NCBI GenBank assembly: GCA_018389105.1 | Contig: JACATO010001005.1 | Location: forward strand, 186,001-250,000 | Direction of reading: 5' to 3' | Source: Nautilus pompilius | Lineage: Eukaryota > Mollusca > Cephalopoda > Nautilida > Nautilidae | DNA length: 64,000 bases | In this document: piece by piece, positions 54,531 through 64,000 of the stretch | Layout: the number at the start of each line of letters is the position of its first letter | Position numbering within the stretch: position 1 is the stretch's first letter | Translations under genes and position numbers: made by a program | The notes under the pieces: model-generated | What the model was told of the DNA's origin: nothing | What the model saw: only the letters and a program-made list of their open reading frames with translations | Database searches by the model: none

Positions 54531-56403
54531 GGTTTTAATGCTTTAATTTCGGTTTTAATTCGCTGCTGTTGCTGCAACGAGCCGACGAAAGAGAGGGGCA
54601 GCCACTAGACGGAGCCGTCACTTGTGATGTCGCATTAAAGTTGAAAAAGAGCACGGATTTGGATGAAAAGTCGTGATGTTTCATCTTTAAAACGAAGCAG
54701 AGTCCCGGTGCCTGTGAGGGCGCACAATTTCGAGGAAAACGAGAGAGGGAGGGGGAGAGAGGAAAAGTTATTTGGTTTCTAGTCGGGGGGGGGAGGTGTC
54801 CGACAAGCGGTGGTTTTCTTCAAATATTCCTTCGCTTCACAACTTCCGTCTCTATAAAGGGAGATAACTCCAGAGCGTTTGTCGGTTAATCCCTGGTGGC
54901 TTCTGAAAGCTGGTACAAAAATTTTCTATATTTTTTTTTAAAGAAATCTCATTGTTGCTTCGGTTTCGGAAGAAGGTAAACTACGAGAGCAGCTTAATCC
55001 GGTGTTGGACAGACGGGCGTCGCCGCGTGAACACTCGAAATATAAAAAAAAAAAAAATTTTTGGCGTCCCGTCTTTCCTCATGTTGACTTGTTGCGCAAA
55101 CGATGCAGCCTCACAACATGGACAAGTCACGCGCGTCCATCCCCAGGACTGGCCGGCGCAAGGGGGCGCGAAAGAAAGAAGCGGCATAGAAAAAAAAAAA
55201 ACAAAGTTATAATATTGCCCAGGGAATTCTCCCTGAACTAGTGAGAGGTCTGTTGGAGTCCGGGTTCTCATTCTTGGTATCTTTTCCTTCATTTGACGCC
55301 AGCAAGCTTCGAAAGTCGTTCATATGAAGGATGTAGACATCTGTGTCTTTCTGTAGTTGAGTGGAGCCTACAACCGTCGAGAAGTCGGGGGGGGTTTAGA
55401 TTAAATGCGGCTTATCTGTGCCCTGCTGTGCCCAGATAAGTCCAGCAGCAGTCTAACTGTATAAAGAGAGGAGATGGCTGACGTGTTTTTGGTTATAAAC
55501 CAGAAAAGGTTGTCAAACGGAACCCGAACTCTTCTGTTTTGTGCAAGTTCCTTTTCGGGAGTTCAAGGTCGAAGAAAAATTGACTAACTCTGATAATCCG
55601 CTTAGACCATGGAGCCAAAAGAGCGCAGGAATTGGCTCTGGGGGGTTGAACGACTAGCAAGCGGGGAATTTTTTAAGGAACCGTGAAAGTTCCAGAGGCC
55701 GATGGATGTTGATCCTTGATGTCGGCGTAACATTTCTTCTTACCTGCCATAATAGTCCGCCTTATCAGCTTTCGGGGGCGGAATGAGCCCATATTGTACC
55801 TGGTTTCTTACCGCACGGTTGTCTGAATTTTAAGAAAGGCTCGTATTTCCGAGTGATCGGACCATGGAGTCTCCCTCTAACGTCGCCCAGAAAATTACCC
55901 GAAGAGAAATCTAAACGCCTTCCACCATATTATTACACAGGGGTACGAATATGCTTCTTCCTCCCGCGACTTGTAAACCGATATTTCCGTGTGCTTGAGG
56001 AGGGAACCCGAACTAGTGGCAGACTGTCCCGTCCTTTAGCCGTAGCTATCAATTTCTTGTATAAAAAAAATCGTCCCAGATTTTCCTAGAAACAGAAATA
56101 ATAACGACGGTTTTCGGGAGGTCGGCACATTTCCTATAATGGACCGCGCCATTCCGAATGGCCGACAAGTGAGCGTGGGGCTGGAAGAGTTGTCTCCCCC
56201 CCCCCATCTCCACCTCGATACTTGGATGATATTTTTGAGAACTGGGACCGGATCTCCAGAAAAGATCCATTTCTTTTTATAAAGTTTGACAGGGACTTCA
56301 CCCGGCCTCCGTGCCGACAGCGCACAGACGAAAGAGGCGCCCGGGTCTCTAGATTGGCGACGGCCTCTTTTTACATCAGCAGCAATAAATTGCGGAACGC
56401 TAT

Positions 56404-56434
<31 letters not shown>

Positions 56435-56816
56435 CTATTTTTTTTTCTAGTCTCTTCCCCTATATTTAAATAAGATGGATATTTGACTGCGGAATGAGAG
56501 CTTCCGGCTTAGTGTAGCGAAGTATTACCAGGCTTTAGAAGCCGTGAAGATAAACGCTATCGCGTTCCGCGTGTCTAGTATGGTAGCTGTCTGGCTCGCC
56601 CCGCCTCCGAAGATTTATTAGCCTACGCGAAGGTTCTCAATTCTTACGAGAAAAAAAAATCGTTTCTAGTAAAAACCTTCGCGAAACTTTCCACACAAGC
56701 TCACCAAAAAAAAACAACAACGAAAACAACCGGAAATTGCTTAAAGTGCTTGCGCGCGCACCCGCTCTTCCCAAAAATTCAATACAGAACAACAACAACT
56801 CCATCTCTCTCTACCA

Positions 56817-56849
<33 letters not shown>

Positions 56850-57174
56850 AGGGCTTAGTGTTCCCGAAGTTCTTTGCGAAACCCTCCTGACGTTCCGGTG
56901 GTGGCTGAGGCTGAGAAAAGGGCCAAGGTCTTGGTTCAGTCTAACAGGAACGAGCCGACAGCTACCGCGGGGCGAAACATTGCGTACTTTCATCAATTTG
57001 GCTTCCTGCTCCATAAATCTGTTCGTAGCCCGAAATACGCATCGCGGCTCTGTAATTAAGTGAGGCTGACTCTCCGCGCGGCTTGATCCGGCTCAATGCG
57101 CGGTGCTCCAAAGGCCGCGAGTATGAATTGCTGCTGCGCACGGAAACGTCATCGTAAATCAACGCGAGGTCCAG

Positions 57175-57241
57175 CCAATCAGCGCCGGGTTGCCTAAGGT
57201 CAGGCGTAGAGCGCTTAATTTACCTTTCCGCGGCATAAAAG
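57175..57241 (+). promoter_or_regulatory. CCAAT/TATA core promoter candidate
   Basis: CCAATC (57175-57180, in CAGCCAATCAGCG, a strong NF-Y context) lies about 57 bases upstream of CATAAAAG (57234-57241, TATA-like). Start would be near 57265-57270. A CRE (TGACGTCA) occurs about 370 bases downstream, in CGCAGTGACGTCACAACC. No confident coding exon follows, so the transcript is unknown. Confidence 0.4.
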
Positions 57242-57269
57242 AATCCTCCCTCCGGATCAAGCTAATTTT

Positions 57270-60200
57270 CGAAAACTGTGAGAGAGGAATAACACCGAAA
57301 ACAAGAACAAAAAAAACCCCGCCATACCCGAAGATTGCTTATTACAGTCGCAAGGTGTCGTGAAATTGAAATCATGACTGGAATTCTTCGGAGAGATAAT
57401 GGAGTATTAATTCCAATAGGAGATATTACTATTATTATAAATGTAATACACTTAAAAAAACTTTTTTTCTTTTCTTCCGCGAAATATTTCCTTTTTTTAA
57501 TTCGGGACGTTGCTTGTAGAATTTCTGGATTAAAATACTAAAAAAAAAACAAAGAAGAATAAAAGAACAAAGGGTTAAACCGGCTACCGTATAAGATACA
57601 GAGGGGCGGAGTTTCGGACTTCGAGCACACCGCAGTGACGTCACAACCCGCGCGCCGTCTGTCGGGAAGACGAGTACCCGCGCCCGCCGTCTTTTGGAAA
57701 AGGAAGACAAAAAAAACGCAACCCTTTAGATTAACAGTTTCGAATATGTCCTCGCCGAAAGCTCATCTCAGGATTACTTTTATCTTCCTTAATTAAGCCG
57801 AAAAATAGCCGAAAAGGGCTAGAGCGGACAGATTTGCCTGTTATAATAGAGCGCACCTACCACATTTTTGGAAATGGTCTGGACTCCGTGGGTTGGAATA
57901 AAAGCATTGTAGCAGAACTCTGTGCCAAAGTTATATCCGTTGACCTCGGGGGGGGGGGACCCCCCACGCTTGGATCTATTATTCGTGGTCTCCGAACAAA
58001 ATGGTATTTTAACTTAGGAAAATGTTAAGGGTTTAAGCGTTCGTATATACTATACTGTACATATATTTTTAAAAACCTTTGTGGCCCCTTTTAGGCTGTC
58101 AATGTCTTTAGCAAAGTAAGGACTTCGCGAACACTCGTATGGCGAACAAATAAGTACACACTTCTGACGTTCTCACAGCTGATAATGGTCCGATAGATTA
58201 CTTCCAAAACTCCCTTCGCTTTTGGTTTGACTTTACGATGAGTTTATACCGGGTCTTCTTCTTCGCCTTTACATGGTATTTTAGCGCTGTCTAATGTTCG
58301 GGTCACCCCTGCCCCCCCCACTTCACGATCGGCGCCATTGTGATAAATATGAACGTGTGCTTTAGCCGGACCTTACAGAAGCTAGAGAGTCCGAAAAGCC
58401 CGACCAGGTCGTACGTCATCGTCTCAAGTATACAGGGCTACTACTACTACACTTACACCCACCCAAATAGTTTTCATACACCGAGTTTTCTTATCCGAAA
58501 TTAAAGTTGCACTATACCTTTATTATTTCTGGGGCTGTCTCATTATTCATTTAAATCAGAGATTTGAAATATGAAACAAGAAGAAACGTCGCTTTTGTAA
58601 GAAAGCCGTTACATCTCACGGTTCACTCAGATGTAAGAGATCCCGACATCCATGTATATATATGGAATGATTAGATAAGCTAAAATCCAAAAATTACCAC
58701 TAAGTTATCTCCCTTCTGACTCTGGATAAACTTGGCACGCGATAGGGTGCATCTCTCTGATAAAGAAGTTTCTGTTTTGAAACAACACTCTTGTACACGG
58801 ATATTTTGTCCCTCATCAATCATCGAAATACAGCTTCCGAATTAGATACACCAGATTCCCTCGCCTTACTTGCTTCACGCATAATTACGTCACGGGTGCG
58901 GGCACTCGTCTGATGAGAGCGAAGCGCCGAAGTCGAAGGGCGCGCGCGTGCCACCTGGCGGCTGTTCAAAGGTTCAGGAATCGCCAGTCGAGAAAAAAGA
59001 AGCTGGGCGTATTAAATTTCCCGACATCACCTCACCAGAGGAATCTTCATCGGGTAAACAGCTTCTCTACGTGGCATCGACTGATTGTCACTGTCGTAGG
59101 TGCGTAAGTTATCCTGTAGCAGCCGTAACCGCGCCGCCAGGTGGGAAGGGGGGCTTAAGCGCTTCAGAATTTCACAGTCGTCCGACCAAGAGTGTCTTCA
59201 GTATAGCGGCGTTTGTATCTCTCTCTCTCTCTCTCTCTCCCCCCCCTTTGTGCCTTCACTCCTCCGCGGTTGGTCTGTGGAAGCCACGGTATGCGTTGAA
59301 ATCTGACAGAAGAGCGGAATTTCTGGTTGTCAAAGGACGTCTCAATTCTTCCGGGCACACTGCCATTTTAAAGGCAGATCTACGTTGTACCAAGTAAGAT
59401 TCAATGCCCATATTCTGCAAGAAAAAGGCGCTACGTGCCACTCCTCTCATGTGACCAGTGTGAGAAGCATTCAAGTTTACCCATATATACCCAAAGCCCC
59501 GATATGAATCCGTTTGAGTATTTGTAGGGATGCTCAGATTTCTAGTTAAGAGTAACTCGGCAATGTCCCCACAGGTACATGACGTAACCTTTCGGTTATA
59601 AAATCTTCCTGGTTCATTGTAAACTGAGTGGACGGTCTTCCTGCTGCAAAGGTTGGCCCCAACTATACACTACTTTCTGTTCGCTGTTTCAGCATACTGT
59701 GCTAACAAAAGGTTGGCAACTTATTATGGAAGGGCGCTGTACTTAACGCGTTGATTTCACTTTTTATTAATTTTTTTAAAAAATTAAGAAAAGGAATGTT
59801 ACATCTTTAAACTAGTTTTTTTTAAAAAAATGTTTCAACTTTTTTCGTATTAATCTCTTGAAGATTTCTTCTGTGTTCTTTAAAAATTAAAGCACAACTT
59901 TAATAGTATTCTTTCTTCCGATAAAACATCTCTTACTGAACAAGACCAGTATTTCATTTTCGTGCAGCTCTTACAAGACAGTAATTAAATGAGGCCAAAT
60001 TATGGAAGCTTTAAAGATGAAATATCGCTTTTTATTAAACTCTTTAGAAAAGAATTTTTTTCTCCCTGTATTCTTTTAGAAATGAGAATTATATAGTTTT
60101 TGCGTTTTAAAATGGTTTTAAAATTATAATAAACAATAACTTAATAATGTGCATTAAAATAATAATGTTATTGCATAGTTATAGAATATATCGTTTTTTT

Positions 60201-60450
60201 AAAATTATTTATTTAAAAAATCTTTAAACAAAGAGATTAATAAGGAAAAAATTGGTGTCAACCTTCGCTTCCAATTTGCAAAGCACCATGACGACCGTTA
60301 TAGAATTAGACGAATAAATCAACAACGTAATTAAAAACAAAGAAAACGGTTAAATTCTCGAAATACTTTGATTAATGCTTCGGAAAACCGAAGTAAAGCG
60401 AATTATGCTATTATCTTGTTGATTGCTTTCTGGGTTGTTTTCTTTGACAT
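57270..60450. other. CpG-normal intergenic DNA, no supported gene
   Basis: Frames such as 57335-57541 and 58948-59397 show no domain, and one crosses a CT run (59219-59240). The last 700 bases are very AT-rich with A and T tracts. A G run lies at 57949-57957. Confidence 0.35.
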
Positions 60451-60465
60451 TAATCAATTTTTTTT

Positions 60466-60858
60466 TCGAGTTGTCGTCCTTGGGTTTGTTTTTGTTTTGT
60501 TTTTTTTTAAAGCTTTCGAGTTGTCGTCCTTGGGTTTTTTTTTTTTTTTAAAGCTTTTGAGTTGTAGTCCTTGGGTTTGTTTTTGTTTTTTTTTTTTTTA
60601 AAGCTTTCGAGTTGTCGTTCTTGGGTTTGTTTTTGTTTTTTTTTTTTTTAAGCTTTCGAGTTGTCGTCCTTGGGTTTGTTTGGTTGATTATTTTTTTTTT
60701 AAAGCTTTCGAGTTGTCGTCCTTGGGTTTGTTTTTGTTTTGTTTTTTTTTTTTAAAGCTTTCGAGTTGTCGTCCTTGGGTTTGTTTGGTTGATTTTTTTT
60801 TTTTTTAAAGCTTTCGAGTTGTCGTCCTTGGGTTTGTTTGGTTGATTTTTTTCTTTTT
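60466..60858 (+). repeat. 51-bp minisatellite, eight copies
   Basis: Units begin near 60466, 60517, 60559, 60608, 60657, 60709, 60762 and 60814, each with the core CGAGTTGTCGTCCTTGGG, then a T-rich spacer of one of two kinds (GTTTTTGTTTTG or GGTTGATT), then AAAGCTTT. Unit length varies from 42 to 53 because of the T runs. Confidence 0.95.
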
Positions 60859-61762
60859 TAAATAGCGGCCTTCACTAAAAAACACAATGTCAGAGTTCTC
60901 GCCCCTGAACAGCGTCACTCGGAACAAAGGCCGAATGTAGCCCCTGTCACCATGTACTTCTGTTAATCGTAATTTTTTATTCAATTCTTTTGAAGCCAGA
61001 CTTCAAATCTTCTTCCCCCCCACTTGAATGTGTTTTTCTTTAACGTAACCTGTATTGCCAGTAGTTTTGTTTTATCTCCCTTTCTTCTGATTAGATGAGG
61101 GTTAAGCATAAACTATACCACATTTTCATCTTTTGGCCCATTAAAAGCTCCAATCAGGGATCTCACAGAGTTCATAGCAATACACTGGTAACATTTTCTT
61201 GACGATATAAACACTTCTGGATATCGTATGAGCTTCCTCAGCAGAGCTTTCGGTTGTGAAATCTTTACGATTTGAATAATTGTGTTACCATCGTGATTAT
61301 TCTTTTACTTTCATTTTACTTCTAGATTTGTATTAATTCTATTTTTACCTTATATTTTGAAAACAAAATACCACGAATCCAGGGAAATTACAGCAGTTCT
61401 ATTTTCACTCACCGTTTTTTGTTTTTGGCGGGAGGGTTCTTTAAAATTAAAATCATCCACCATCTTTTTGGTCCCTAACTGACGCCTTCAAAATGTAAAG
61501 TATCTTTTCCCGTGTTAAAAGCGAGTTTTCGGATTGTATTAAAATCTAACCCTTTTAACTCCGGATCCAATTGGTTCAAATTCCACGATTTATCATTTAT
61601 CGCTCCGATGTAAAAGCAACCTAAGCTCGCGATCCCTAATTTTGTAATCCAGAATAGGGATCTACCCTACCACACACTTCTCCCTCCCACCCAATAACCG
61701 GGGGAGCATGTGGACGGTTGTGGGTTCAGATTGTTAATATTTTCTTATATCCTGACCGACAG

Positions 61763-61916
61763 TGCAGCAGTCATTCTTTGCCTTTATCCCAAACAAGAGA
61801 CGCCAGCCCTGACTCGTGGCCAGTCGCGACCAAAACTGTCAGCGGACTGTTACTGGTGATGGAGTATCTACAGGCGCTGTACTGGAATACTCTTCAGTCG
61901 ATACCCGCATTCCCGG
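61763..61916 (+). CDS. Candidate coding exon, unidentified
   Basis: The exon is bounded by a pyrimidine-rich acceptor (TTTCTTATATCCTGACCGACAG) and a consensus donor GTGAGTCG. It is open throughout in one frame (CSSHSLPLSQTRDASPDSWP, then VATKTVSGLLLVMEYLQALY, WNTLQSIPAFP) and ends in phase 1. An ATG at 61859 would give MEYLQALYWNTLQSIPAFP if this were a first exon. No family was recognised and neighbours offer no help. Confidence 0.3.
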
Positions 61917-62039
61917 GTGAGTCGAGCAAACAGAAAAAAGAATTCTAATTAATTAACGACAAGTCAAACAAATTACATTCTTATATCCGCAAACTCTTCG
62001 CTGTTTTTAAAAATAGAAATCACTTAATACCTCCTTTAC

Positions 62040-62102
62040 TCTGATTCTACTCTCACTCTCTCTTCATCTCGCTCTCCCATCTCGCTCTCTTCATCTCTCT
62101 CG

Positions 62103-62134
<32 letters not shown>

Positions 62135-62207
62135 ACCATCTCTCTCTCTTCATCTCTCTCCATCTCTCTCTCTCTCTCTTCATCTCTCTCCATCTTCGCT
62201 CTCTCTC

Positions 62208-62266
<59 letters not shown>

Positions 62267-62268
62267 TT
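62040..62268 (+). repeat. CT-rich array
   Basis: About 230 bases of CT repeat with CATCTCTCTC and CGCTCTC interruptions, ending in a pure CT run. Confidence 0.95.
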
Positions 62269-62999
62269 GGTAATTAGCACTATTTCATGGACTGACGTGA
62301 AGAAGACGAACCGTTTCCTCTTCGCTCGATGACTGGTGGCAGTCCAAAAATAGATTACTTCCAGTTGTCGTTTCAGTTTAAAAAAAAATAAAAACAACAA
62401 CAACAGAAAACTGGTTAGGTTATCCATCTTGTTACAAAAGGCTGCCCCTGGGGGCGTTACTCATCGCCCATTAGCAACGGTAACTGATGATCACAGAGTG
62501 TTTGGTCCCTTTGGTTTCAAACACAGCGACCATAACACAGACAGTGATCCGATAAATCTTTAATTTTCCGATTACTTTGATAGCGCACTTTCTATAAGCT
62601 TTTTCATCGCATTCTCCTTGAAAATACCTGCACAATTAACTTAAAATAACCAGGTGGCCATTTTTTCTGCATAGACTGCGGGTGTAGTACCCTGTGAACA
62701 TGTTACTTAAAAAACTTTCTTTTTTTTAACTGTCTGGTTCACTTATCAAGAACAATAAGATAGCAACAATGTCAATGTGTACGAGGTAATCGATTTCTCC
62801 CTTTACTTCATCGGAGCTTAACCAATATCGTTTATTGGTTTATATATATATATATCGGTCTGAAATATCCGCTGATTTCGCGTTTAAAATGATGTTTTAA
62901 TTAAGAGAACCGGAATTATTTTTTCTTTTGGTCGAATGTCTCCAATTAAAACTGAATTTTATTTCATTAAAAAAAAACTTCCGGTTTATCTCCCGCAGC

Positions 63000-63161
63000 A
63001 TTCTCTCTATCTCTCTTCTCTATCTGTCTCTCTCTGTATCTCTCTCTCTCTCTCTCTCTTGTGTTCTATCTCTCCTCTGCTCTATCTCTCTCTAGATCTC
63101 TCTCTCTATTCTGTACTCCAATCCTCTCTCTCTCTATCTATTCTCTCTCTCTGTACTAACA

Positions 63162-63211
<50 letters not shown>

Positions 63212-63260
63212 TTTCTCTCTCTCTGTCTCTGTCTCTCTCTCTCTCAATCTTTCTCTCTCT

Positions 63261-63294
<34 letters not shown>

Positions 63295-63296
63295 GC
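63000..63296 (+). repeat. CT-rich array
   Basis: About 297 bases of CT repeat with TATCTC, TGTCTC and TACTAACATC interruptions. Confidence 0.95.
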
Positions 63297-63830
63297 TCCA
63301 AGGAAACAGAACGAACTTCGTGACTAAAAGTATTCTTTATAGTAACTTAGCAGTGCCGTTTTATTTCAGGGGAATACCACCAGTAAATCAAAATTTCTGA
63401 TACCCATCGAGCTTATGCGAGATGCGGTCATAAAGACCGAAAAGGCTTTCTAGGCGCCAGGCGTCGAGTCAGGGGTTTTGCATAGTGCTGACGTAGAAAC
63501 ATGGTATCATAATAGTTTGGGAAGGGGGGGGCAGTAAATTCCCGAGACATTTGACCGAGGGACCCTTCGGTGTATATTCATCACTTTCGGCTAGAGACCG
63601 GTGACTTCTACTGAATATCTATCCACAGTCCGGGCAGATTTACATCCTTCGCTACAGTCAATTTGTCTCACTGCTCAGGTCTGAAGTCGCTTCTTTTTCT
63701 ACTTTCACTTACAAAAGAGCTAAGAAGCAGCACAAAGTCGCTCTCCGACAGTAGAGCGGGGGGAGAGTATTTTAGGGACATCTTATATAAGTTGTGGTTA
63801 CCGACCTTGAAACAAGGGAAATCGAAGAAT

Positions 63831-63881
63831 ACTAATAATAATAATAATAATTAATAATAATACTAATAAATAATAAGAAAA

Positions 63882-63918
<37 letters not shown>

Positions 63919-63928
63919 TAATAATAAC
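63831..63928 (+). repeat. AAT trinucleotide microsatellite
   Basis: Imperfect AAT/ATA repeats over about 98 bases. Confidence 0.95.
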
Positions 63929-64000
63929 TGGTTTTAAAACTGTGAATATCATTGTTCCTCTAAATTGTATTTACACGTGTTCAGCTTAGTGAAAGTAGTT

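Noticed and set aside
58948-59397. A 149-codon plus-strand frame
   Set aside because: It includes a CT run, shows no domain, and overlaps frames on both strands.
60466-60858. CRISPR-like array
   Set aside because: The repeats are separated by low-complexity T-rich spacers, not unique ones, and the genome is eukaryotic; it is a minisatellite.

Overview
The window looks like genomic DNA from a mollusc, most likely a cephalopod. Genes are split by long introns, simple repeats (CT/GA, CATA, AAT) are abundant, and there are many DNA-transposon relics (Tigger/pogo, Tc1/mariner, hAT) and tRNA-like SINEs. The cephalopod assignment rests on one exon whose peptide ([12 protein letters not shown]) matches what I remember of the squid muscle myosin regulatory light chain N-terminus.

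Layout. (1) 1-6000, minus strand: the 5' part of a myosin regulatory light chain (RLC) gene. It has a CpG-rich promoter near 5.9-6.0 kb, a noncoding first exon, a tiny start exon encoding MTEE, and then two alternative in-frame second coding exons, one muscle type and one phosphorylatable smooth/non-muscle type. The EF-hand exons lie beyond base 1. A small Tigger element (3339-4079) and a SINE sit in its 5' intron. (2) 6-22 kb: CpG-normal intergenic DNA with microsatellites, a hAT relic (15.2-15.95 kb), a nearly intact transposon-like gene on the minus strand (16.65-18.33 kb), and a 41-bp minisatellite made of CRE (TGACGTCA) sites (19.06-19.2 kb). (3) 22-49.8 kb, plus strand: a two-Ig-domain, single-pass membrane receptor spread over about 27 kb. 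I assembled it from splice sites and reading phase: a start exon at a YY1-type promoter, a signal-peptide exon, two Ig exons, a linker, a transmembrane exon and tyrosine-rich cytoplasmic exons. Its introns hold two Tigger elements, two Tc1-like relics, hAT relics, and a diverged duplicate of the gene's own 3' introns (26.4-29.9 kb matching 40.1-49.1 kb). (4) 50.3-64 kb: CpG-normal DNA with long polypyrimidine arrays, a CCAAT/TATA promoter candidate, a possible enhancer block, a 51-bp minisatellite and one candidate exon. No gene there could be identified.

The CpG-depleted blocks (1-4.6 kb and about 23.8-50.2 kb) coincide with the bodies of the two inferred genes, while promoters and intergenic DNA keep CpG. 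This fits the gene-body methylation typical of molluscs. No bacterial-style operons, CRISPR arrays, tRNA or rRNA genes were seen. All exon models are read by eye and need transcript support.
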